Source: CADEEL01 sp050246475
Lineage (GTDB): Bacteria > Pseudomonadota > Alphaproteobacteria > Caulobacterales > Aquidulcibacteraceae
Assembly: GCA_050246475.1 (NCBI GenBank)
Contig: JBFWVZ010000002.1
Coordinates: forward strand, 1-64,000
DNA length: 64,000 nt
Direction: 5' to 3'
Below the pieces are notes generated by a model that was not told where the DNA came from, did no database searches, and worked only from the letters and a program-made list of their open reading frames with translations. Positions 1-8,380 of this stretch are shown here, one piece after another. Position 1 is the stretch's first letter. Each line of letters begins with the position of its first letter. A program made the translations under genes and the position numbers.

Positions 1-2
1 TC

Positions 3-320
3 GCGATCGCCTCCTCCTCCCTCAATGCGCCGCTTGTGTTGGAGCGGATCGATCTCATCCGCTTCGTGGACGCGATCGCCGATCCGGCGAAGGTCGCGCG
101 CGGCAAGCCCGATCCCGAATTGCTGCTGGCGGCGGCGGCCCATGTCGCGGCCCCGCCGGAGGCATGCGTGGCGCTCGATGATTCTGTCCCGGGCGTCGTC
201 GCGATCAAGGCGGCCGGCATGATGACGCTGGGCGTCGGCGAGGAGGCCAAGCTCCTGGCCGCGGGCGCGGACGCGGTGATCCCCGCCATCCGCGCTTTCG
301 ATATCGCCGCCTATCTCTGA
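3..320 (+). CDS. HAD-superfamily hydrolase, beta-phosphoglucomutase-like (C-terminal part)
   Basis: The gene enters from the left edge, so only the C-terminal 105 or so residues are present; the reading frame is open from the first bases. The visible part reads A-S-S-S-x-N (HAD motif II region), then GKPDPELLL (motif III lysine) and ALDDSVPGV followed by IKAAGM (motif IV acidic pair). This order is that of HAD-IA phosphatases and mutases such as beta-phosphoglucomutase, which move or remove phosphate on sugars in the cytoplasm. The substrate cannot be told from this fragment. A GTG at 36 is an internal valine, not a credible start, because motif II lies upstream of it. Confidence 0.85.
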   Translation, partial: AIASSSLNAPLVLERIDLIRFVDAIADPAKVARGKPDPELLLAAAAHVAAPPEACVALDDSVPGVVAIKAAGMMTLGVGEEAKLLAAGADAVIPAIRAFDIAAYL

Positions 321-408
321 ACTCCCCGCGCGGGGGAATCGGATCGCGAAGGCAAGCCAATGTTAAGCAATCGTCATCATGGTGAATCCCGGCAGGGGGC
401 GTGTCGCC

Positions 409-1125
409 ATGGCGAAGAGAGTGACGGGGTTTGCGGGCGCGTTGACGCTCTGCGCGCTGGGCATCGGCGCGGCGCATGCGCAAGAGGGCGAGGCTATTTC
501 CGCATGGACCGCCGAAGGCACCGTCGGCGCCGTCTCGGATTATCGCTATCGCGGCTTTTCTCTCTCGGACAACGACGTCGCCTGGCAGGCGGACGTGACG
601 CTCGCGCACGCGAGCGGCTTTTACCTCTATGGCTGGGTCTCCTCCGTCACCAATGACGGCGACGAAGTAGAGCTGATGGGCACGCTCGGCTATGCGGCCG
701 ATCTCAACGAGACCGGCCTCTCGATCGATGTGGCCGCGAACGTCTTCACCTATCCCGGCGTCGATGAGTCCACGTCCGTCGAATTCGCGGCGACGCTCAC
801 GCAGATGGTCGGCGATGTCTCGCTGAGCGCCGGCATCGGCTACTTCCCCGAACAAGACGCGCTTTGGGATATGGACAACACTTACATCCACGCGGGCGTC
901 GGCGCGCCGTTGCCCTTCTGGGGCGCGGAAGGATCGCTGACCGTCGGCTGGGAAGACGGCGCCTACGGCGATGAGAAGATCGATTGGACGGCCGCGGTGG
1001 ACGTGCCGCTTTGGCGGTTCAATCTGCGGCTCGCTTACGTGGGCACGGACGATGACGTCTATGGCGATCTGACCGACGATGGGTTCGTCGGCGAGCTGCG
1101 CTACGCGTGGTCCTTCGGCGGCTAG
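409..1125 (+). CDS. TorF-family putative porin (Gcw_chp / TIGR02001 type)
   Basis: This encodes about 238 residues with a signal peptide (positive MAKR, hydrophobic core, cleavage near AHA-Q). The mature start, with GTVGAVSDYRYRGFSLSD followed by alternating aromatic and polar strands and a C-terminal Y-A-W-S-F-G-G, is typical of the TorF/Gcw_chp family of outer-membrane beta-barrel proteins thought to act as small porins. The ATG at 409 was chosen because AGGGGG lies just upstream and because it begins the signal peptide directly; an in-frame ATG at 379 would add ten residues. The substrate is unknown. The stop codon is shared with the convergent methyltransferase through a CTAG palindrome. 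Confidence 0.8.
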   Translation: MAKRVTGFAGALTLCALGIGAAHAQEGEAISAWTAEGTVGAVSDYRYRGFSLSDNDVAWQADVTLAHASGFYLYGWVSSVTNDGDEVELMGTLGYAADLNETGLSIDVAANVFTYPGVDESTSVEFAATLTQMVGDVSLSAGIGYFPEQDALWDMDNTYIHAGVGAPLPFWGAEGSLTVGWEDGAYGDEKIDWTAAVDVPLWRFNLRLAYVGTDDDVYGDLTDDGFVGELRYAWSFGG

Positions 1126-1892
1126 AGCGCTCTTCCTGTCAGAAAAATAAAGCCCGAATAGCCGCTGCGGATTTCGCGCTCGACGATGCCGACAAGATCG
1201 GCCTTCACTTCGGTCGCGTGACGGCGGAACACCGTGTCGATGGTCTCGGCGGAGAGGTGCAGCACCGGGAACGGGCGATCCGCGACCACATAGCCGCCTG
1301 AGCGTACAAGAAACGCCGCCGCCAGCGCGCCGCCCGGGCGCACGCAGCGCGCAAACGCTTCGCACGCGGCTTCGAATTCATCCTGCCGCTCGGTGATAGA
1401 TTCCGCGCAGAAGAACATCGTCGCTGCATCCCACGTGCGCGCGGGCAGATCGAAGATCGAACCTTGCTGAACGCGCGTGATGGCGCGCAGCGATGGGATC
1501 GGATTATCCGGCAGCTTCCATTCATCGCCGTAAGCCGCGCGCGTCGTTGCCCAGAAGTGGCGCCACTGCGAGCGCATGTCGTCGCTCGCCAATTCCTTAT
1601 TGAGCCAGGCGACATTGCTCTCAGCGAACTCCCACGCAGTCAGCTTCGATGCGCGCGGCATCGAGGCGAACAGCGGAAAGAGATTGGGGCCCGTGCCGAC
1701 ATCGACCATGTCGAGCTTCGCGTCGGTCGGCGGCGCGGCCTTCATCGCGGCGACCATCAACTGAATGACCAGATCGTCATCCGGGTGGGGATCGCCGTAA
1801 TAGTGCTGGAAGTACGCTTCTGAATCGAACTGCGCCCATTGATAATCGGCGTTGCCCGTCGGGGCTTTCTTGTCTGGCTGCGACGGCGACAT
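1122..1892 (-). CDS. SAM-dependent methyltransferase, NNMT/PNMT/TEMT-like (SCO2525 type)
   Basis: The product is about 256 residues. Near the N-terminus it has a W-x-x-F-DSEAYFQHYYGD motif, then a Rossmann-type SAM-binding region (MVDVGTGPNLFPLF), an acidic turn at the second strand (LTAWEFAESNV) and a later FFCAESIT plus VRPGGALAAAFL, matching class I methyltransferases of the NNMT/PNMT/TEMT group. The acceptor is probably a small amine or similar molecule, but this cannot be decided here. The ATG at 1892 is preferred to upstream alternatives because GGAG sits eight bases before it and homology begins right after. It is convergent with the porin gene. Confidence 0.75.
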   Translation of the reverse strand: MSPSQPDKKAPTGNADYQWAQFDSEAYFQHYYGDPHPDDDLVIQLMVAAMKAAPPTDAKLDMVDVGTGPNLFPLFASMPRASKLTAWEFAESNVAWLNKELASDDMRSQWRHFWATTRAAYGDEWKLPDNPIPSLRAITRVQQGSIFDLPARTWDAATMFFCAESITERQDEFEAACEAFARCVRPGGALAAAFLVRSGGYVVADRPFPVLHLSAETIDTVFRRHATEVKADLVGIVEREIRSGYSGFIFLTGRAL

Positions 1893-1953
1893 GGGCCCTG
1901 CTCCGGATGCTGGCCGGAGCATTCGCGACTCGGACGCGAAACGCAAATCGCGC

Positions 1954-4236
1954 TTAGGCGATATCCCCGAGGCGCATGACGAGCGCGGGCGTCGCGGCGG
2001 GCGGCGGCTCGGCCAATTCGTAGCGTGCGATGACGGGATCGATCTCCTCGGCCGCGACCGGCCGCGAGAAGTGATAGCCCTGCATCTCGGTGCAGCCGAA
2101 ATGCGCCATCATCACCGCTTCGACTTCGGTCTCCACGCCTTCGGCGACGATCTCCATGCCGAGGCCGCGGCCAAGCGTGACGACCGCTTGAACGATCGTC
2201 TTGGAGATGTCGGCAGTGGCGACGCCGGAAACGAACGCGCGGTCGATCTTGATCTTGTCGAACTTGAAATTGCAGAGATAGGCCAAGCTCGAATAGCCGG
2301 TGCCGAAATCGTCGAGCGCGGTGCGGAAGCCCATTGCACGCACGGCTTCGAGCATGCGCTTCGTGCGGTCGCTGGCTTCGAGCAGCACGCCTTCCGTGAT
2401 TTCGAGCACGATGCGGCGGGGATCGACGTCGTGTTCGTGCACGAGGCGCCGCAGCAGCGCTTCGAGATCCACGTGGCGAATCTGAACGGGCGAAAGATTG
2501 ACGGCGATCTCAAGCTCGGGCCAGCGGCTCGCATCGCGCATGACTTGGTTCAGAATCCAATCGCCGAGCGCCGGCATGAGGCCAGAATCTTCCGCGATCG
2601 GGATGAAGATGCCGGGCGGAATGTTGCCGCGGGTGGGGTGCGTCCAACGGAGCAGCGCCTCGACGCCCACCACGCGGCTGGTGCGGCACGAAACGACCGG
2701 CTGATAGTGCACGTGCAGCTCGTTCTTTTCGAGCGCTTCGCGCAGATCGAGTTCGATGGCGCGGCGGTCTTCCACTTCGTGCGCCATCTCGCTGGAGAAG
2801 AGCACGGAGCGATCGCGGCCAAGCTCCTTGGCCTTGTAGAGTGCGATGTCCGCGTGGCGCATTAGTTCGTCGGCGTCGCGCCCGTGATCCGGCGCCATCG
2901 CGATGCCGACCGAGGCGGTCACGCGGATGTTCTGGCCCTCGATCACGAAGGGCGATGCGAACGCGCGCGCGACGCGCCGGGCGAGCGCGGCGCCCCCTTC
3001 AGATGTCGCGGGCGCGCAGAGGATGGCGAATTCATCGCCGCCGAACCGCGCCAGGAAATCCTCCGGCCGCAGACGCGAGTGCAGACGCTGCGCGACGGCC
3101 TTGATGAGTTCGTCGCCCGCATGGTGCCCGAGCGTATCGTTGATGTCCTTGAATCGATCGACGTCGATATAGGCCGCGACGGCGCGCTGATCGCCTCCGC
3201 GGCGGTCGAGAAACTCTTGCAGCCGCTCCACGAAGTGCAGCCGGTTGGGCAGGCTGGAGAGCGCGTCGTGCTTGGCCTGGTGGCGCGCTTGAGCTTCGCG
3301 CTCAGCCAATTCATTCGACGCGCGCTTCAAGCGCCGCAGCATGTTGAACGCCGCGATGCCGGCGAGAAGGATGCCGATCGCGACCAGGGGCAGGATGACA
3401 GTAAGCAGCACTTGGCCGGGCCGGCGGGTGCGCCAGTTGAGCGCGCCGAGCATGGCATTGTCGTCGCCGACGAAGACGCGGGAGATCACGCCGTCGCGCG
3501 TCGAGGCCGTCGGTGAGAGCGCCAGGTCGTCAAGCAGCAAAGATTGCCCGATCGCCGTGACGAATGCCTCGTCCATGTAGGTCACGGAGACGAGCATGTG
3601 CTGGCGCGCACGCGCCAGCGTGCGATCCACGTTCGGCTCCAGTGTCATTGCCGCGACGACGGCTGCGCGCCCGTTGACGCGCATGATGTGACCGCCATAG
3701 CGCGCGTTGCGCCCCCCGGCGTTCAGGAACTCGTAATTGCCCTGCTGAAACGTGTTCGGGCGCTGATGCAGCGTGCGCGTCCCGCGGCCGCGGAGTTCGG
3801 CGACGAGCGGAGTCAGCTCGCGCGCGCGCTCACTAAAGGCGTCCGGCTCATGGCGCTCGCCTTCGAAGAAGGAATAGATGGGGCGGTCGCTTCCATCGAG
3901 GATGTAAACCTCGTCGTGGCCGTAGGTTTCGGTGAGGAAGTAGCCGAAGTTTGCGTCCACGAATTCGAGATTGAGATAGTCGTCCCGGATGTTGGTGATC
4001 GCATCGTCCCACCAGGCAATGCTCTTCTGTTCGTTGAGCGCGGTGGTGATCGAGCGGTTGAACGCGTTCTCGACCTGCTGCTGCTCAACCTCGGCGGCGC
4101 TTCTGTTGGCCGACCAGCCCGCATAGGCGATGACGGAAAGCAGGACGGCCGCGCAAAACGCGATCGCGGCGCCCATGACCACCATGAGCCGGCCGACATC
4201 GCCCTTGTAATTTCCAGGTGAATTAGCCGGTTTCAT
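1954..4236 (-). CDS. Bifunctional c-di-GMP synthase/phosphodiesterase (CHASE4-GGDEF-EAL)
   Basis: A 760-residue membrane sensor. TM1 is at about 17-39, a periplasmic CHASE4-like domain follows (EQKSIAWWDDAI near 69-80), and TM2 is at 275-299. The cytoplasmic part has a GGDEF domain with an intact GGDEF active site (399-403) and an intact inhibitory RxxD site (RPED 390-393) five residues upstream. The EAL domain keeps EALLRW (526-531), DDFGTGYSSL and the later IVAEGVET motif. Both the cyclase that makes c-di-GMP and the phosphodiesterase that breaks it down therefore look competent; which dominates probably depends on the periplasmic signal. It is monocistronic, divergent from the GNAT gene across a 308-base spacer. 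Confidence 0.92.
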   Translation of the reverse strand: MKPANSPGNYKGDVGRLMVVMGAAIAFCAAVLLSVIAYAGWSANRSAAEVEQQQVENAFNRSITTALNEQKSIAWWDDAITNIRDDYLNLEFVDANFGYFLTETYGHDEVYILDGSDRPIYSFFEGERHEPDAFSERARELTPLVAELRGRGTRTLHQRPNTFQQGNYEFLNAGGRNARYGGHIMRVNGRAAVVAAMTLEPNVDRTLARARQHMLVSVTYMDEAFVTAIGQSLLLDDLALSPTASTRDGVISRVFVGDDNAMLGALNWRTRRPGQVLLTVILPLVAIGILLAGIAAFNMLRRLKRASNELAEREAQARHQAKHDALSSLPNRLHFVERLQEFLDRRGGDQRAVAAYIDVDRFKDINDTLGHHAGDELIKAVAQRLHSRLRPEDFLARFGGDEFAILCAPATSEGGAALARRVARAFASPFVIEGQNIRVTASVGIAMAPDHGRDADELMRHADIALYKAKELGRDRSVLFSSEMAHEVEDRRAIELDLREALEKNELHVHYQPVVSCRTSRVVGVEALLRWTHPTRGNIPPGIFIPIAEDSGLMPALGDWILNQVMRDASRWPELEIAVNLSPVQIRHVDLEALLRRLVHEHDVDPRRIVLEITEGVLLEASDRTKRMLEAVRAMGFRTALDDFGTGYSSLAYLCNFKFDKIKIDRAFVSGVATADISKTIVQAVVTLGRGLGMEIVAEGVETEVEAVMMAHFGCTEMQGYHFSRPVAAEEIDPVIARYELAEPPPAATPALVMRLGDIA

Positions 4237-4544
4237 TGCCGCCCGCCTCAGTCGAACGCGGACGAATAGCTGAGAATCCCAAACATTTTGTTAGAAGAGC
4301 GCGCCGGCCGCGGCCTGCATTCATGGTTTACTCAAATTTACTACGTGAGTTCCTACCGATCCCGAGCAGAGTAAAGCAGACGGGGACGTCGTTAATACAG
4401 ATTACCAACCTTCGGCTCTTCTTAAATGCAGTTGGGGCCCCTCAAGACTTTATGGTTAACGAACCCTTTCTCGTTTTAGGTATTGCCTAAGTTGTATTTA
4501 CGCTTTATTAGCGAACTTCAACGCGAACGCAGAAGAGTGTTAAC
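4237..4544. other. Divergent intergenic region, AT-richer than surroundings
   Basis: This 308-base spacer separates the c-di-GMP enzyme (minus) from the GNAT gene (plus). It is visibly richer in A and T than the coding DNA around it, with several TTAA-containing words (near 4393, 4456 and 4541). It must carry both promoters. I see no tRNA, no good hairpin and no convincing coding sequence; a possible 84-codon frame starting at 4236 lacks a ribosome site and recognisable content. No exact CtrA box (TTAA-N7-TTAA) was found. Confidence 0.5.
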
Positions 4545-5357
4545 GTGTCTCAGGCTGGCGGGATCATCCAATTCGAGAGGCAGAGCGCGCGCCGCGAGGC
4601 CGCCAGCGCCGCCCATGGCCTCATCGTGCGCACGCGCGCCGACGGCCCCGCCTTCAAGCGCGCCGCCCAGGCCGTCGAGCAAGCCGCGTGGAACGACCTT
4701 GGGTTCCTCAACTATACGCGCTCGCACTACGATTATTACGGCGCTCTTCTTGAGCGTTTCGAGGACTTCCAACTCTGCCTGATCGATGAACGCACCGGCT
4801 ATCCGGTCGCGGTCGCGAATTGCGTGCCGATCAAGTGCGATGACGTCGAGGCGCTGCCGCCGGAAGGCTGGGACTGGGCTGTCGCGCATGCCGCGATGCG
4901 GCTCGGCGAAGGCGCCAACACGCTCTGCGCGCTCGCCGTCTCCGTGCCGGCGCTTCACCGCAAGAAGGGGTATGCGCGCGTTCTGATACAGGCGCTCAAC
5001 GATTTGGCGCGCGAGAAGGGCCTCATGGGCCCGGTCGTGCCGGTGCGCCCCTCCTCCAAGACGCAGCATCCGCATGTCGGGATCGAGGAATACCTTACCT
5101 GGACCGATCCGCAGGGCCGCCCGTTCGATCCGTGGATCCGCAGCCACGTCGCGTGCGGCGCGCGCCTCGTGAAGCCCTGCCCGCGCTCCATGGTGGTCGA
5201 AGAGCCGCTCGCGTTCTGGGAGACGTGGGCCAACCGCTCCTACGAAGAGAGCGGCGAATACGTGATCCCCGGCGCGCTCGCGCCTGTCAGCATCAATGTC
5301 GAAACGGGCATCGGCCGCTATCAAGAGCCGAACGTGTGGGTGTCTTACGACCGCTGA
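4545..5357 (+). CDS. GNAT-family N-acetyltransferase
   Basis: The 270-residue product carries the GNAT acetyl-CoA loop R-K-K-G-Y-A in LHRKKGYARVLIQAL, preceded by a beta strand ending ALAVSVPALH, as in the standard fold. It is longer than a minimal GNAT and has extra C-terminal sequence (WTWANRSYEES-like aromatic-rich stretch and a final NVWVSYDR), so it probably acts on a small molecule rather than a protein N-terminus; the substrate is not recognisable. The start is a GTG at 4545 with AGAAGAG about nine bases upstream. It is followed by a strong intrinsic terminator and looks like a single-gene transcript. Confidence 0.8.
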   Translation: MSQAGGIIQFERQSARREAASAAHGLIVRTRADGPAFKRAAQAVEQAAWNDLGFLNYTRSHYDYYGALLERFEDFQLCLIDERTGYPVAVANCVPIKCDDVEALPPEGWDWAVAHAAMRLGEGANTLCALAVSVPALHRKKGYARVLIQALNDLAREKGLMGPVVPVRPSSKTQHPHVGIEEYLTWTDPQGRPFDPWIRSHVACGARLVKPCPRSMVVEEPLAFWETWANRSYEESGEYVIPGALAPVSINVETGIGRYQEPNVWVSYDR

Positions 5358-5378
5358 GCGGTCAACGACAAAGCGAGG

Positions 5379-5407
5379 AAGGCGCGGGCGCGATCCCGCG
5401 CCTTTTT
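5379..5407 (+). terminator. Intrinsic terminator after the GNAT gene
   Basis: A perfect 10-bp GC-rich stem (AAGGCGCGGG with CCCGCGCCTT) and a six-base loop are followed by a run of five T on the plus strand. It begins 21 bases after the GNAT stop codon. Confidence 0.85.
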
Positions 5408-5408
5408 C

Positions 5409-5975
5409 CTATGGCGCCGGCGCGATCGAGGCCGCGATTGAGTCCGTCTGCGCCATCCATTGCTCGGGCGTGAGCGCATCGTCCGGGTGCGGCTGATCGA
5501 GCCAGACGCGTACGAACATGAACGTCGTCACCGCGCCGCCAAGAAACACGGCCTGTGTGCGCACCACCTGCCGGCTGAATTGCGGCTGGCGTGAGTGATC
5601 GTAGCAGACGTAGCCGACATCGACGATGAAGGCCTCGCCAACTTGCCGGGTCGTGTTGCGCAGCACTTGGCTGCGCATGCAGAAGACATTCGCCGGGCCG
5701 AGCGCGACGGCGGCATACGTCTCACGCGTGAAGAGGCTGCTCATCGCCGCCTCCGGGCCAGACATCGCTTCGATGAATTCGGACATCGGATCGGTGCGGG
5801 CGCCGTTCCGCAAGCGAAGGAAGGGCGCATTCGGCCGCGGCGGGCCGTCGTCGCGCGTGAACCGTTCCGGCGCTTCGAACTGCACGCGCGCGATCGTGTA
5901 GGTTTCGGCCCACGCAGGCGCCGCGGCGCTCACGAGCGCCGCGAACGCCAACGCGCGAACGCGCACGCGCATCAC
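5409..5975 (-). CDS. Secreted protein of unknown function
   Basis: The product is 188 residues with a clear signal peptide (MMRVRVRALAFAALVS, cleavage near AWA-E). The mature part has two cysteines (in VFCMRSQ and YVCYDHS) that could form a disulphide, and no domain I recognise. Its start overlaps the stop of the upstream acyl-CoA dehydrogenase by four bases (ATGA), so it is translated as the last gene of that operon, although its export suggests a job distinct from beta-oxidation. No function is proposed. Confidence 0.7.
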   Translation of the reverse strand: MMRVRVRALAFAALVSAAAPAWAETYTIARVQFEAPERFTRDDGPPRPNAPFLRLRNGARTDPMSEFIEAMSGPEAAMSSLFTRETYAAVALGPANVFCMRSQVLRNTTRQVGEAFIVDVGYVCYDHSRQPQFSRQVVRTQAVFLGGAVTTFMFVRVWLDQPHPDDALTPEQWMAQTDSIAASIAPAP

Positions 5976-7201
5976 CGCCCCGTCGGCAAATCCTTGTACG
6001 CGACCCCTTTGTCGGCGCGGATGTCCTGCGGCAAGCCCAGCACGCGCTCGGCGATGATGTTCTTCAAGATCTCATCCGTGCCGCCGGCGATCCGGAGGCC
6101 CGGCGCCCACATATAACTTTGCTGGAAGACGGCGTCGCCCGGCGCGATCTTATCGTCGCTGATGATGCCGAAATGATCTTCCGCTTCGATGGCGGCGTTG
6201 GTGATGTCCTGCAGGCGATTGGCGTTGAGGATTTTGCCGATGGAGCTTTCGGGGCCGGGAGTTTGGCCCTTCGAAAGCGCCGTCATCGTGCGGTAACGGC
6301 CGAGCTTGTAGCCTTCGGCGCTCACGAACCATTCCGCCAAGCGCTGACGGAACGATTGATCCTGCAGAAGCGAGCCTTGCCCGTTCGCGGCCGGGAGATG
6401 GCGCGCGAGTTCCATGATCTCGGCGTAATCCGGCCCCGGCGAACCGCCGACCGCAAGGCGCTCATTCATCAGCGTGACGAGCGCGACGGACCAGCCCTGC
6501 CCCGGCTCGCCCAAACGCTGCGCATCGGGAATGCGCACGTCGGTGAAATAGACTTCGTTGAAGTTCGAGCCGCCGCTCATCTGGTGGATGGGGCGCACCT
6601 CGACGCCGGGCGACTTCATGTCCAGGAAGAACATGGTGAGGCCCTTGTGCTTCTCGACGTCCGGGTTCGTCCGCACAAGCAGGATGCCATAATCTGAATA
6701 GTGCGCGCCGGAGGTCCAGACCTTTTGGCCGTTGACGATCCAATCGTCTCCGTCGCGCACAGCCTTGGTCTTAAGGCCCGCAACGTCGGAGCCGGCGGAC
6801 GGTTCGGAGAAGAGCTGGCACCAGATCTCCTCGCCTTTGAGCGCGGGACCGACATAGCGCTTCTTCTGCTCTTCGCTCGCGAAGGCGATCATCGTCGGGA
6901 TGCACATCCCCAGCCCGATGGCGAACGGCCCGGAGAGCGCTTCGTATTTCGATTCCTCCTGCCCGAAGATGACGTTGAAGATCGGCGCCATCGCACGCCC
7001 GCCATGCTCTTTCGCCCAGGTGATGCCGGCAAAGCCCGCTTCGGCCTTCTTCTTCTGATAGGCCTTGGCGCGCTTCATGAAATCGCTTTCGGAGCTCTCG
7101 GCCTGATTGCGCGCGCCGGTCTTGGGCGTGCAGTTCGCGGCGAGAAACTTGCGCGCCTCGGCGCGGAAGGCGGCTTCTTCGGCTGTGTCGTTGAAATCCA
7201 T
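5972..7201 (-). CDS. Acyl-CoA dehydrogenase family protein
   Basis: A 409-residue flavoenzyme of the acyl-CoA dehydrogenase fold, which oxidises an acyl-CoA to a 2-enoyl-CoA and passes electrons to ETF. Visible marks are the N-terminal helix (FNDTAEEAAFRAEARKFL), the middle-domain CQLFSEPSAGSDVAG flavin/substrate loop, DDWIVNGQKVWTSGAHY, and the C-terminal IAGGTDEILKNIIAERVLGLP. Length is normal. It is in a minus-strand operon with a second dehydrogenase and a crotonase, so it is probably one of a pair acting on an unusual (branched, aromatic or steroid side-chain) acyl-CoA; the substrate cannot be read from sequence alone. Confidence 0.9.
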   Translation of the reverse strand: MDFNDTAEEAAFRAEARKFLAANCTPKTGARNQAESSESDFMKRAKAYQKKKAEAGFAGITWAKEHGGRAMAPIFNVIFGQEESKYEALSGPFAIGLGMCIPTMIAFASEEQKKRYVGPALKGEEIWCQLFSEPSAGSDVAGLKTKAVRDGDDWIVNGQKVWTSGAHYSDYGILLVRTNPDVEKHKGLTMFFLDMKSPGVEVRPIHQMSGGSNFNEVYFTDVRIPDAQRLGEPGQGWSVALVTLMNERLAVGGSPGPDYAEIMELARHLPAANGQGSLLQDQSFRQRLAEWFVSAEGYKLGRYRTMTALSKGQTPGPESSIGKILNANRLQDITNAAIEAEDHFGIISDDKIAPGDAVFQQSYMWAPGLRIAGGTDEILKNIIAERVLGLPQDIRADKGVAYKDLPTGR

Positions 7202-7219
7202 GTCGGCGGCTCCTTGAAC

Positions 7220-8017
7220 CTAGTGATCTGCGAATTTGGGTGAGCGTTTTTCGAGGAAGGCGCGCATCGCTTCGGCGGCGTCGCGCGTTTGGGCGGTGAG
7301 GACTTGCTGGCGATCCTCCATCGCCATCGCGGCGTCGAGCGACGGCGCATCGATGGAGAAATTGACCGCGTCCTTGGTGAGGCGAAGGCCCATGGGCGTG
7401 TTGGCGAGCATCGCGTCGATCAGCGGCTGGGCGGCTTTTTCCATTTCCGCATCGGGAACGACGCGGTTGACGAGGCCGATGCGGAGCGCCTCCTCCGCTT
7501 CGATGAAGCGCCCGGTGAGCAGAAGTTCGCTCGCCATCGCCTGCCCCACGAGGCGCGGCAGAAAATAACTCGAGCCCATGTCGCAGCCGGTGAGGCCGAT
7601 GCGGATATAGGCCGCGTTCATGCGCGCGCTCTGCCCGGCGATGCGAATGTCGCTCGCCAACGCCAGCGAGAAGCCGCCGCCGCACGCCGCGCCCTGGACG
7701 AGTGAAACGATGGGCTGCGGGCAGCGGCGCATCGCTTTGTAAACGTCGCGGATGCGCGTTTGCGTGTCGAAACCGTGCTGCACGGTGCGCGCATCGCGCG
7801 GCACATCGTCGAAGCCCTTGAGATCGAGGCCTGCGCAGAACGCGCGCCCGTTGGCCTTGAGCACAATCACGCGCGTATCGTAATCGCGGTAGAAGCCGTC
7901 GAACGCGGCTTGCAACGCATCTGTGAGTTCGCGGTTGAGCGCGTTCAGGCCCTCGGGCCGGTTGAGCGTGACGTGCGCGACGGCGCCGCGTTTCTCGATG
8001 AGCAGCGTCTCGCTCAT
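7220..8017 (-). CDS. Enoyl-CoA hydratase/isomerase (crotonase) family protein
   Basis: This 265-residue protein has the crotonase signature: NRPEGLNALN near the N-terminus, GRAFCAGLDLKGF and GAACGGGFSLALASD (oxyanion-hole segments), then RIGLTGCDMGSSYFLPRLVG. The family adds water across, or isomerises, the double bond of enoyl-CoA. The usual catalytic glutamate region is replaced by the GCDMGSSY form seen in several specialised crotonases, so hydratase activity on straight-chain substrates should not be assumed. It lies 18 bases upstream of the first dehydrogenase and overlaps the small membrane protein gene by four bases. Confidence 0.88.
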   Translation of the reverse strand: MSETLLIEKRGAVAHVTLNRPEGLNALNRELTDALQAAFDGFYRDYDTRVIVLKANGRAFCAGLDLKGFDDVPRDARTVQHGFDTQTRIRDVYKAMRRCPQPIVSLVQGAACGGGFSLALASDIRIAGQSARMNAAYIRIGLTGCDMGSSYFLPRLVGQAMASELLLTGRFIEAEEALRIGLVNRVVPDAEMEKAAQPLIDAMLANTPMGLRLTKDAVNFSIDAPSLDAAMAMEDRQQVLTAQTRDAAEAMRAFLEKRSPKFADH

Positions 8018-8379
8018 GCGCGGACCGGAAGCATGAGGCTGGCGGCGAAGCCGATGATGGATGTCGCAAACGCGAGCCCGACCAGAATGGTCAGCACGCC
8101 CAGATCGAAATTTCCCGCGTTCGTCGTCTCCGGATCGAACACCTTGCCGAAGAAAGAGCCGTAGAGCATCCCGGCATTGACGCCCCAGGCGCCGGTGAAG
8201 AAGGCGCGCCGCGCCACTGTCTCTTTCGCAACGAGCACGGCCGCCGCGATCAGCAGCGCGCCCATCAGCATGTCGTCCATCCAGAACGCCACAGGCCTGC
8301 CCGCGCCCCAGGAGCGATAGGCTTCGCCGATCATCAGCGAGAGCGCGAGCAGAACCGCGACGATGCGGAGCGCCTTCAT
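8014..8379 (-). CDS. Small integral membrane protein of unknown function
   Basis: The product is 121 residues with about four hydrophobic segments (residues near 4-20, 38-52, 60-78 and 94-116). I recognise no family. It is bracketed by the second dehydrogenase (one base upstream) and the crotonase (ATGA overlap), so it is expressed with the acyl-CoA enzymes. A role linked to substrate uptake or membrane electron transfer would be speculation. Confidence 0.7.
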   Translation of the reverse strand: MKALRIVAVLLALSLMIGEAYRSWGAGRPVAFWMDDMLMGALLIAAAVLVAKETVARRAFFTGAWGVNAGMLYGSFFGKVFDPETTNAGNFDLGVLTILVGLAFATSIIGFAASLMLPVRA

Positions 8380-8380
8380 C

